From Microplitis mediator (Eukaryota > Arthropoda > Insecta > Hymenoptera > Braconidae): a DNA stretch of 64,000 nt. Made by a program: the position numbers and the translations under genes. Each line of letters starts with the position of its first letter. Position 1 is the stretch's first letter. Positions 23,934-33,236 of the stretch are shown here, one piece after another. The notes below the pieces were generated by a model. The model was not told the DNA's origin. It did not search any database and saw only the letters and a list, made by a program, of their open reading frames with translations. The stretch is from NCBI RefSeq assembly GCF_029852145.1, contig NC_079975.1, forward strand, positions 868,001 to 932,000, given 5' to 3'.

Positions 23934-25257
23934 CACTGAAAAAAAGATTTATTTGAGCCAACTAAGATTTATTTGAGCCAAAGATATCGTATATTTGGAT
24001 ATGGCCAAATAAATATTTAATTGTGAGAAAGATGTAATATATTTGAGTAGTTTAATTGCGTGAAATAAGTGATTTATTTGTGATAAAGAAATGATCCAAT
24101 TGCTACAAATAAATAAGGGCTTCAAATATATGTATAGTAGGGTGGCGCAAAAAAACCGACTATTTTTTTTTTTTCCATCTCGCATGAAAATTTGTTGGTT
24201 TACGATGTTTTAAGAAGCCTCTCCACAAATCAGCTCGATAAAAGATTTTTAAGAGGTCGCTCACGAATTTTGAAAATATCAAAAATGATCGAAATTCGGA
24301 TTTTTATTAAAAAAATATTTTTTTTCTCGTGGCAGCAATAGTTTATGTTTGTAAAATCATGACTATGCTGAAAATTTCAGCCCAAAATTTAAATATTTAA
24401 ACGGCGCTCAAGAATTTTGAATGTTTCCGAGCGCAGTCTCTTGGACGTTTTTGAGCGACCCTTAAATATTAATAATAAAGCTTCTCGATTTTTTCACCAT
24501 CAATTTGCATGACAATGAATGAAAATATAACCCGAGAAATAGAAATAATAAGTTATTTACATACTTTTTTATTTTTTAATCCAATTTGTAGGTTTTTTCG
24601 CTTATTTAAAACTTACCAAATTGTATTGTTTAAGACTGTCCTGTATATTTTTGGTTATGCAAAAGTTATATTTAAGTGAAATGACAATAATTAAGTTATA
24701 AAAACTAATCCAAACTATTAGTTACATATTATCAGTTAATATTCGAAATTCTTGAGCGCCGTTTAAATATTTAAATTTTGGGCTGAAATTTTCAGCATAG
24801 TCATGATTTCACAAATATAAACTATTGCTGCCACGAGAAAAAAAAAAATTTTTTAATAAAAATCCGAATTTCGATCATTTTTGATATTTTCAAAATTCGT
24901 GAGCTACCTCTTAAAAATCTTTTATCGAGCTGATTTGTGGAGAGGCTTCTTAAAACATCGTAAACCAACAAATTTTCATGCGAGATGGAAAAAAAAAAAA
25001 TAGTCGGTTTTTTTGCGCCACCCTAATGTATAGTATCGCCAAATTTTAGGTTATTTGTCACAAATTTAATATCTTTACCACAAATATATCAATTACTTAC
25101 CACAAATAAATTATATATTTCCGTCAAATTATAAAATTATTTGAATCAACTGTCATATTTTGTTGTACCAAATATATTTATTTGTCATTAAGAAATATTC
25201 AAAAAAAAGCCACAAATAAATTGATTTATTTGGGACAAATATTTCTTTTTTTCAGTG
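23934..25257. mobile_element. CACTG-type inverted-repeat element with ATTTATTTG array, carrying a nested hAT-like element
   Basis: Termini CACTGAAAAAAAGATTTATT and (reverse complement) CACTGAAAAAAAGAAATATT, flanked by TT on both sides (23932-23933, 25258-25259). The interior on either side of the nested element repeats TTTATTTGNGNC and its complement. Host sequence of the element proper is about 430 bp once the nested 888-bp element and its duplication are removed. Confidence 0.8.
24138..25025. mobile_element. hAT-like foldback element (888 bp) with ~285-bp arms
   Basis: Exact 8-bp duplication ATGTATAG at 24130-24137 and 25026-25033. Termini TAGGGTGGCGCAAAAAAACC and the complement. Arms 24138-24420 and 24742-25025 are nearly perfect reverse complements, with about 320 bp of unique centre. 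The TIR matches that of the element at 7910. No transposase. Confidence 0.93.
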
Positions 25258-25418
25258 TTGTTTTTTAACTGAATATTCTCTGGTAGTCGAGAAAAAAAAT
25301 TGAAATTGTGATTAATGAAAATTTTTAATTGTTTAGATAAGGATATATATATGAGGGTAGCAAATATAATTAGTAATTAGTAATTGGGTCAGATGATGTC
25401 TGGAAATATTTCGTCAGA

Positions 25419-25779
25419 GGGGATTCTACGGTTTCCGTGGCGATGCCAAATGACCACGGATTCATATAGAACTCAACAAAATAAGACTTTTTTAAAGAAT
25501 AAAATTTTTCGATCTCCCGCTTAGTTTTCGAGAAAAATGGATTTTGGAGAAAATGTGATTTTTCAAAAAAAGTGCAAAATTTCAAAGATTTTAATATCTT
25601 CATTTTTTTTTTTATTCTTTTCCGAAAACTGCATTTAAAGATGAAAATTTTGAAAAAAAAAATGTCTGATTTAGTCCATTTTTGAAAAAGTTAGAGCTAA
25701 TTGAAAAAAAGTTTTATTTCGTCAAGTTTTACAAAAATTCGCGGTCATTTGACGGCGCTACGGAAACCGTAGATTTCCC
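25419..25779. mobile_element. hAT-like MITE (361 bp), TIR GGGGATTCTACGGTTTCCGT
   Basis: Exact 8-bp duplication TCGTCAGA at 25411-25418 and 25780-25787. The right terminus reads ACGGAAACCGTAGATTTCCC. Inner TIR sequence GGTCATTTG is also conserved. No coding capacity. Confidence 0.88.
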
Positions 25780-25799
25780 TCGTCAGATGTGGAAATTTT

Positions 25800-26320
25800 T
25801 TAATTTTGACAACGGTTGAAATTTTTGGAATCAAAGTTACGGAATGCGTGGCAATAGACGGACTTTTTCCCCATTTTTTCGTAAGAAATAGGGGGTGGGG
25901 GTTCAAAGTAAGAGTGATTCTAGTGTATGTTCAGATCTGGACAGATTTGGCCATAAATTTGTTTTTTTTTTTTTACTAAAGTAAGAGGTTGGGTTTCAAA
26001 TCGAAGCCTATTTTTGAAATATTTTGAATAATTTAACTGATTAAAAAATTTAATTAAAGCTTCAACTACCAGCAAATAGAGGAAAATTTTATTTCTGATT
26101 AAAAAAATGAATTATAATCATTTTGTCAATAATTAATGATCGTTTTAAGTGAAATAAATTTTACAATCCACGATAGAAACTCAAACAATAATAATCTGCT
26201 TAATTAATTAATTATTAAAATCTGAGTAAGACAACCAACATTTCTGAGGAAGCAATGAGGATTAAGATAAGGACGGATTAGAAAGGACCCTCAGTATGAA
26301 GATTACAAATATAAAATTTA
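25800..26320. other. Intron, no gene seen
   Basis: AT-rich intron between the MITE and a tRNA-like segment. Confidence 0.45.
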
Positions 26321-26324
26321 TTCA

Positions 26325-26400
26325 GAAATCCTAGACCGGGATTCGAACCCAAGCCTTCAGTTACGAGCCGCGTTCTCGGATTAAACTCAACCTTGCTCTA
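26325..26400 (-). mobile_element. tRNA-derived SINE fragment
   Basis: On the minus strand GGGTTCGAATCCC (26338-26350) is a perfect RNA polymerase III B box, preceded by GGCTCGTAACTGAAGGC, which resembles an anticodon arm. A normal A box and a closed acceptor stem are not evident, so I call it a SINE-like relic rather than a tRNA gene. Confidence 0.45.
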
Positions 26401-27490
26401 TTTATTTCTATAAGTACCAAATATCAAATCTTGTGATTTGCATAATTAAAGGACTCTAATGCCGGCAAGTTTTCACTGCGATCTGATGGGTAAAAAATCT
26501 CTAGAATTTAAATTAATTCTCGCAATTAGTAACGACTTTTTTTTGTTACGAAACAAGACACTGAGTTTTTGTAATTAAATATAACGAATGTAGAATTTAG
26601 AGCTCGAATAAATATAGCAACTGGTAGTGTTGTGAATCAGCTGAATTTACTGGGCAGGTTGTAGCTTTCAGGTGAGAGGATCTCTCATTTCAAACAAACT
26701 TGTTGAAACTAATGCTAAACGTGTACGTATTCAATTAAATGTAAAATGTATAGTGTTGTAGGTTTCTCTCCCACTCATTCTATGTCTTCTATATATATAT
26801 ATTTAAATACTAAACTGATATATACTGGACTGACTTCTACTGTTTCCCTCAGCCCTTCAGATTGTTAATTAATTTTCAAACTCAGTCTATATTTCACACA
26901 GCATTTTATTTAATTATTCTGACGTAAATACTTTATTTACTAATTTAGTTGCATTTACTATTTATTTTATTTTAATAAATAATTTTTGTCATTAAGTATT
27001 TAATTATTGTCAATATTTTTCTTGCAACAAAACTAAAATTAAAATAACTCGTAAAATATCAAGTTTACATGAAAATTCGCAGAAACGTTTTTTGTAGGAA
27101 ATTTAATCCTCTACAAAAAAGGTAAGAGTAATTATTTACGCGAATCCAATATTTTACAAGATATTTTAATTAAAAGCAAAATGCATAAACTTTTGTCCTT
27201 TAATTTAATTTATCTGAAGTTATAATTAAAATAACTCATTAATTATTGAGTTTACGTAAAAATTCATAAGAATATTTTCTGTAAGAAATTTAATTTTCTA
27301 CAAAAAAGGTCTGAATAATTTTTTTCATAAACTTGACAGTTTCAAAGATATTTCAATTTTATCAATTATCCGAAAAAAAAATTACTCTGCAGTTAAAATC
27401 AAAATTAATAATTTTTTTTTTTATTGTCTATTATTATGGTGATGCTGTAACGCAATAAATTGTATAACGTTATCGATTCCTCAAATTGAT
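26401..27490. other. Intron with two dyad-repeat copies
   Basis: Copies of the TAGGAAATTTAATCCTCTAC module at about 27050-27160 and 27230-27350. Otherwise featureless. Confidence 0.5.
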
Positions 27491-27493
27491 GTA

Positions 27494-28240
27494 GGGGAGG
27501 GTGGGGCAGAGCGGCCCCCATAAGCCAATTATTATTTTTTGTGGCTTTCAACCATAAGATCACTCTACTTTTGTCCTATTTCGAACAAATTTATGGACAT
27601 TTTGCCAAAATTCTGAAAAAAAATTTTTTTTTTTGTGGGGCAGAGCGGCCCCCCTCCAAAAAGTGATAAAAAAAATTTTTTTTTTCGTTTTTTTTTTTTT
27701 AAATTGTTTTCATCATTAAGAATGGATTTCTTTCTCTTGACAACTATTTTTGGTTTTATATTACTCGAAAAAAATTTTTTAAAGCGTAAAAAATCGTTCA
27801 CTCTCGATTACCTTAATTACTAATTGTTATTTAATAAAAAAAAACATCAATTCTATAATTTTACTTTATTTCAAAAATTTATCAACTAAAAAAAAAAATT
27901 TAATTTTTATAAATTTTTAGTGACCAAATTTGCCTGTTACATAGAGAAACGGCCGAAAAATATGAAAAAATAATTTTTTCGGAAGTTTCGGCTGGTCCAT
28001 TTTGCCCCAGGTGTTATGCGTAGGGCTAGAAATGTGGAATTATAATAATTTTTTTTTAATTTGACGATAAAAATATGAAAAAATCACTTTTTCAAAATTT
28101 TGGGCTTGTCCATTTTGCCCCAAATGTCATGCGTAGGAGTAGAAATGCGCAAACATATCGGATTCATAGTAATTAGTCAAATAACAAAAAATTTTTTTTT
28201 TGGTCAAAATTTCAGGGGGGCCGCTCTCCCCACTCTCCCC
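27494..28240 (+). mobile_element. GGGGAGGG inverted-repeat element, full-length copy (747 bp)
   Basis: Termini GGGGAGGGTGGGGCAGAGCG and CCGCTCTCCCCACTCTCCCC flanked by TA on both sides. A second internal GGGGCAGAGCGGCCCCCCTC occurs near 27640. TA duplication is compatible with a Tc1/mariner-type MITE; no transposase is encoded. Confidence 0.88.
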
Positions 28241-28963
28241 TAAGTTCAATAATACTTAATAAAATAATATACATATTTATTTATATATGTATATTACATA
28301 TTAATGGCATTCAATATGGGATAGAAACAAACAGATGTACTCATATATACAGATATATATAGATATAAAGTTATATCATATGGTTCATTGACTAATTGCA
28401 GAGTAGTTCAATAGCAGGTATTCAGTAATTGACGAAGCAATACCAAGAGCTCGAGGTAAAGCTTCACCAGCGAATTCAGTAGTGATAGTCGATAATGGCC
28501 AGACCAATCCGAGGAATCTGATTTCGTGGCAACGACTGCCATTCTCTCTCTCCCTCTCAAATCTATACTATACTATACTATACTACACTACAATACATCC
28601 CAGCACAATGCTCTCATTATTAATTAGCGGACCACTTTTGCGTATTCCTACTCGCTGATCACTAATACATTCATTGTTCGAAATTAGTTCGAAAAAATCT
28701 AAAATTAACCATCTCGTGAACCGACACCGGGAATTTAAAAATTTCTTTTGACTAAAAAAGTCTCGCTGCCGACAAATTGCCGCAAAATGAAAGTAAAAAA
28801 TTTTTTGTTGTCTCTTAATCCGGCATTGCACCGGAACACCCGAGAGCACCTTTTTCATTTTATTTATCATTTTTTATTTTTAACAATCTTGAGTTCTTTT
28901 TCATTAGTGCTAAACGGAAGTGCACAATAGCCAGTAGGAGTAATCGAATCCCCGCGGAGCTTC
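28241..28963. other. Intron flanking the LTR element
   Basis: Contains (AT)-rich microsatellites, (ACTAT)n at 28566-28590 and a GC-richer block 28430-28560. No gene recognised. Confidence 0.45.
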
Positions 28964-28967
28964 ACAA
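28964..28967. repeat. Target-site duplication ACAA (partner at 40992-40995)
   Basis: The four bases just outside the 5' LTR are repeated just outside the 3' LTR. The match fixes the LTR borders at TATAAC and GTTATA, which are themselves an inverted repeat. Confidence 0.9.
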
Positions 28968-30768
28968 TATAACAGGGATTTTATTTAATTAATTTTATTT
29001 TAAAATATTTGAATTTGAATTTTATTCGACTGCGCTCTCGGCCCACGCATCACCGTTGCCCCCACGCCGTTAGAGATCGATAATATAAAACTCTAACTGA
29101 TTGGTTGACACGTTTGGCCGTGTGACGAATGGGTACTCTATGGGGCCCCGAGTCCCGCCATTTCTAGAGATAAAAATTTATTTGAAATTTGGATGATACG
29201 AGCCTGAGATGGAATCAAGAGTGGGGATGCCGGCTTCGCAGCACACCGAGACGCACTCGAGACTCACTCACTGCCTGGTGCTACTATAGATAGGACGCAT
29301 CAAAAAATTATTACAATATTATAAACTTGCTATCAACAGCACAATACCACAAAGTAAATTACAATTTACGGCGAGTCGCGAGACCCCGTACAATTAACAA
29401 AATAAATAAAAAGTGAGTTTTATATAAATCAAAGAAAACATCAAATTTAAACAACGGAAAACGGCGAGTCGAAAAGACCCCGTGTTTAAAGAAAACGGTG
29501 AGTCTATACTAGACCCCGGGTACATCTGTCTCAAGGTCCACGATTGTCGTGATCTTTTGTCGAGATTTTTTTTATAACAACTAAAATTACGCTGAGTTTA
29601 GCAACCGCGTAATTAATTAAGGACAATTATTTAAAACTGCAGCTGGAAAAGATCCGACAAACATCAGCGACTGGCATCAGGAAGTACGAGCGGCGTCCTT
29701 TCATCTCATGGCGTCATCATCGACTCCTGGAACTTCTTCGGTAATTGTGGAAAACATCCTGGTTAATTAATTAATTATTACTTACTAATTTTATTATAAA
29801 ATATTAATTGAAAAAATCGTATATTATACGTATAAGTTAGGGATAAAATTTATCGTTTTCGCGGCGTGGGTTCGAGAGTATTCGGTCGCCATTTTGTTTA
29901 AGTGTCTGGGTTGTCTTTGTTAGGTAGAGTCAGATTAATTAATTAATTCAGTCGAGTCTAGCGACCACTGATTAATTAATTAATAATTAAAATTCTTAAA
30001 ATTTAAATTACATTTAATTTAGCAGGTATTTTCTTAGAGATACTGAGTCTCACCGACCGTTCTCTAGGAGGTGCTGAAATTTAGTTTGGTAGAAATTATT
30101 GGACATTGTGACCTTGGTGCCGAGTCTCACCGACCGCATCACTGGAAAAATTCAAGACAACAAAAACCCAGAACTTAGGCGGTAATAAATTTTATAATTG
30201 CGAATATATTGTATGTGTGTGTGTGTGATCTGATATTAAAATTTTCCTCGCCAGCAAATTGTTAAAAATAAAGGAAGTGATAATAATTATAGAGATTTGA
30301 AAAATTTATATGAAAATTATTAAAATTATAAACACGTTAAAATTGTCGGGAAAACTTAAAGTTTTACTGTTGTTAAAGAGAATTAATATTAAGTAAAAAG
30401 CATATCTGTTTGCCACCATATTTGTTATAAATAAATTTGGATATATTTTATATAATTTATTGAAATAATTATTCTCGATCGACTAATGATGTTGAGTCTG
30501 ACGACCACTCATTAAGTGATTGATAAAATTCAAAATTAGAACCTAACTCTGCAGCTGTGTGGTCCAGCCTGGATAAGGAGATTTCCGGACTCACCCTCGA
30601 GATTTCTTTTGCTCTCTGCTTTGTTTTGCCTTGCACACGATACTGAGAGATCGTGCAATTTTACTCTCAGTGGCGCCCTTAGAACTTTTTGAGTTCAAAA
30701 GGTGTCCAAATTGTGACCTCGTAAGCCTCGTCGTCAAGACCACGGAAGTCGAGGGGTACCCGGTTATA
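28968..30768 (+). repeat. 5' LTR
   Basis: 1801 bp, starts TATAACAGGG, ends CCCGGTTATA. It appears identical to the 3' LTR everywhere I compared. It holds a TATA-like TTTTATATAAATC at about 29417, several AATAAA motifs (for example 30184 and 30267), and eight copies of the hairpin module. The promoter and R borders cannot be set by eye. Confidence 0.96.
29367..30514 (+). promoter_or_regulatory. Eight-copy array of YGA-GTY/RAC-C hairpins in the 5' LTR
   Basis: Copies and lower stems: 29367-29390 TACGG/CCGTA; 29461-29483 ACGG/CCGT; 29496-29518 CGG/CCG; 29585-29614 AATTACGC/GCGTAATT; 29948-29971 TCAGT/ACTGA; 30036-30065 AGAGA(T)AC/GTTCTCT; 30115-30141 TGGTGC/GCATCA with one G-T pair; 30484-30514 TAATGA(T)GT/ACTCATTA. 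Inside each stem the order is YGA, GTC or GTT, a loop of 4-7 bases (GCGA, GAAAA, TAGC, TCACC, TGAC), GAC or AAC, then C. GTT always pairs with AAC and GTC with GAC. The same eight recur in the 3' LTR at +10,223. Confidence 0.85.
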
Positions 30769-30770
30769 TT

Positions 30771-30783
30771 TGGCGCCCAACGT
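30771..30783 (+). promoter_or_regulatory. Primer-binding site, tRNA-Lys type
   Basis: TGGCGCCCAACGT begins two bases after the 5' LTR. The first 13 bases match the complement of the 3' end of the tRNA-Lys isoacceptor that also primes betaretroviruses and Osvaldo/Ulysses-type elements (established knowledge). Confidence 0.85.
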
Positions 30784-31340
30784 AATAATTTCCTTATCAT
30801 GCAGAGTTAAATTTTTAGTAAATTCAAAAGTAGAGTCTTAGCTAATTAAAATTAAATTCAGTAAAATTAAAATCAAAATTTTTTTTTTTTTTCCCTTTAT
30901 TACAAAAAAAAAAAATTTGCTGGTGAGTGAGTGAGGAAAGTTGAAAAAAAAAAAAAAATAAAAATAAAAATAAATAGAAATAAAACAAACATTTTAACGC
31001 AAAAAAAAAAATTGAGTCGTATAAAATACGTGAAGGCAGTCGAGTCAACAATTTTAGCTTGATGGTACGGTACTGATTGTTTGCGTAGCAACAGTAGACA
31101 CAAAATAATAAAATAAGACAAAAATATTTCAATAACACTAAAGTACAAAAGACTTGAGTTTATAGTTAGAACCAGTCAAAAATATAAACAAAGTATTAAA
31201 GAAAATCTTACAAGGGATTAAAAGTTAACGTAAAGACAAATAAAATAAATTAAATTAATCCTTAGTAAATATTTTACACTTGTGTTGTCCATAATTTAAT
31301 TCTATTCCGGTTCAATTGGTAATAATATTTGGTACTTAAA
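30784..31340 (+). other. Untranslated leader between primer site and gag
   Basis: AT-rich 557-bp leader with long A/T runs at 30880-30975. It contains a ninth copy of the hairpin module at 31151-31177. A plus-strand donor-like GG|GTAAAG occurs just inside gag at 31360. Confidence 0.6.
31151..31177 (+). promoter_or_regulatory. Hairpin module copy in the leader
   Basis: GACT, TGA, GTT, a 9-base loop, AAC, C, AGTC. I found it by searching for the pattern derived from the LTR copies; both the upper (GTT/AAC) and lower (GACT/AGTC) stems pair perfectly. Its leader position is typical of retroviral packaging signals. Confidence 0.7.
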
Positions 31341-33209
31341 ATGTCAAAGCTAAAATCGGGTAAAGGAGTTTTAACGCGATCACAAAATACAGGGGACGAA
31401 TTGTTGAATTTAGAGTCACCGGACCCAACGGGAGGTAGTAAATTAATCCATACACCCCCGGGAAATACATCGGGATTCCGGACTCCCACAGAACAGACGG
31501 GAAACGACACTATTTACAAGACACCCATAGACTCTTCGTCAAAGGTATCATTACCTAAAGTCCCTCCACTAAATATCCAAGATCCTTCACTCGAAAATAA
31601 TGCACAAACTCAATCCTGGTTTAATGCAGGAGCTAGCAACGCTTCTACTCCTGGCCTCGCTCCAGTGTTAGCTCGTGTTGACGCTAGGATTGACAATCTA
31701 ACAGCACAATTACGTACACAGGGTGAAATGAGTAACGTACACGTGGACGCGATAAATCGGTTAACTGACGCGGTGAACCAGTTATTTTTACGCGAAACAA
31801 CTTGCAACAAACATTCTCAGAATAGTAATGAACAACCAGAACCAAGTCAAACGGTATCAGTTGTCAGAACTGTCGACCCTTCAGGTCTCAGTCTTGGTGG
31901 GGGGGAGACAGTGCATGCTGCACTAAATAATATTCCGGCGTTAGTAAACAATACATTACCGTCTAATACAAATCACGTAGATGCACGTATAAATCCACCG
32001 GTAAATTCAAATTCTTTGGCGCAAACAAACGAACGCAGATGGAAGGACATTCTGGATCACTTGAAAATGTGGCCATTACGTTTTCCTTCTCAAGATTCAT
32101 CAGCTAATGAGTTTATCTCAACAGCTGAGGCACATGCTACACGTGAAGGGTGGTCTGACGATGAATTATTACGCGTTATGGGGTACTTATTACAAGATAG
32201 AGCCGCGAAATGGTTTGACGTGAATTATACGCGCTGGAACTCGTATAGACAATTTAAACTTGAGTTTGTAAGAACGTTTGGCTCTACTAAGACCGACCAT
32301 CAGATCTTAGTAGAGCTGGGCCAAATGAGACCAAATACTGGGGAGAAAATGTCTGAATTCGCGTTCAGAATGCAGGCAAAATACCAAACTATGAACATAC
32401 CTCCTTCTGAGAACGAACAGGTCTCTTGCATCAGGAATCATTTAAATTCTGAAGTCAGGAACCTGGTGTTTGCTAGACACGTTGACAATTACGAAGACCT
32501 GTTGGCTGCAATACATGAGGCTACTCAGACGTTAGAGGAGGGGAGTCGCGTATTTGGGAAAGACAAAACAGTAGAAGAGCCTAAAATTTTTAAAAACCGA
32601 GAAAAATCGCGATTTTCCGCGCTTCAGAGTCTGCGAGGTACGGAATTTTATCTTGAATCGGATCGCGGTCGTCAGCCATTAGTTATTGAGGAAATTAAAG
32701 AGGGTAAGGGCGGTGAACATATCATCTGCGCTTCAGCAGGTGTCTCAACTGTTCCTTCCGGTCAATACGGTCAAAGAAGTGATCAATATCGTCCACGTTA
32801 TAGCACACAATTTCAAGGTCAACAAAGTACACAACCTCAATATCCTCAAACTCATAGATCCTACCCTCCTCGGACGCAAAATTATTCCGGTAGACAAGGT
32901 TTTATAAATAACAACTCCAATCAGTTCTCCCAACGAAACCAGACAAACCCTTCCCAGTCTAACAACAATTATATACCCTGGCTACCTAATGCTCCTAGAA
33001 ATAACCGACCCTGCTATAATTGCGGTGAGTCTGGTCATACCTTCGATACATGTACTAATCCTAGACGTGATGTCTGCAATTATTGTAACATGGTGGGACA
33101 CACTAGACAGACTTGTAGACGTTTACAACAAACCCCAAATCAGCGTGCTCTTCCAGCACCTAATACTGAGCAAAATAAAACTGACAGAGTAGATAGAAAA
33201 AACGAATAA
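31341..33209 (+). CDS. gag: Gag polyprotein of the LTR retrotransposon
   Basis: 622 residues from the first ATG at 31341 to TAA at 33207-33209. The N-terminal ~230 residues are Ser/Thr/Asn-rich and disordered-looking. Residues about 235-400 form a retrotransposon capsid-like domain (RWKDILDHLKMWPLRFPSQD; WFDVNYTRWNSYRQFKLEF; LGQMRPNTGEKMSEFAFRMQ). Two CCHC zinc knuckles follow: CYNCGESGHTFDTC starting at residue 558 and CNYCNMVGHTRQTC starting at 579, which bind genomic RNA. A Gln/Asn/Tyr/Ser-rich segment lies before the knuckles. The 3' end contains the slippery site used to enter pol. A weak GAGTC-ACCG-GACC match to the hairpin module lies at 31413-31425. Confidence 0.95.
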   Translation: MSKLKSGKGVLTRSQNTGDELLNLESPDPTGGSKLIHTPPGNTSGFRTPTEQTGNDTIYKTPIDSSSKVSLPKVPPLNIQDPSLENNAQTQSWFNAGASNASTPGLAPVLARVDARIDNLTAQLRTQGEMSNVHVDAINRLTDAVNQLFLRETTCNKHSQNSNEQPEPSQTVSVVRTVDPSGLSLGGGETVHAALNNIPALVNNTLPSNTNHVDARINPPVNSNSLAQTNERRWKDILDHLKMWPLRFPSQDSSANEFISTAEAHATREGWSDDELLRVMGYLLQDRAAKWFDVNYTRWNSYRQFKLEFVRTFGSTKTDHQILVELGQMRPNTGEKMSEFAFRMQAKYQTMNIPPSENEQVSCIRNHLNSEVRNLVFARHVDNYEDLLAAIHEATQTLEEGSRVFGKDKTVEEPKIFKNREKSRFSALQSLRGTEFYLESDRGRQPLVIEEIKEGKGGEHIICASAGVSTVPSGQYGQRSDQYRPRYSTQFQGQQSTQPQYPQTHRSYPPRTQNYSGRQGFINNNSNQFSQRNQTNPSQSNNNYIPWLPNAPRNNRPCYNCGESGHTFDTCTNPRRDVCNYCNMVGHTRQTCRRLQQTPNQRALPAPNTEQNKTDRVDRKNE

Positions 33210-33236
33210 GGCCGGATCACCTATCTCCAGTGATTC
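33197..33236 (+). promoter_or_regulatory. -1 ribosomal frameshift site (slippery heptamer plus hairpin)
   Basis: A_AAA_AAC at 33197-33203, read in gag frame as the last codons before GAA TAA. Ten bases on, GGATCAC (33214-33220) can pair with GTGATTC (33230-33236) around a 9-base loop, with one G-T pair. Pol is in the -1 frame and its open frame begins at 33197, directly after a TAG at 33194-33196. A_AAA_AAC is a classical retroviral -1 slippery sequence. Confidence 0.85.

Noticed and set aside
26325..26400. Functional tRNA gene
   Set aside because: B box is perfect but no convincing A box or acceptor-stem pairing.
21890..28240. Long protein-like open frames in the GGGGAGGG elements
   Set aside because: They are short, differ between copies by frameshifts and consist of Phe/Lys-rich low complexity; no transposase motif.
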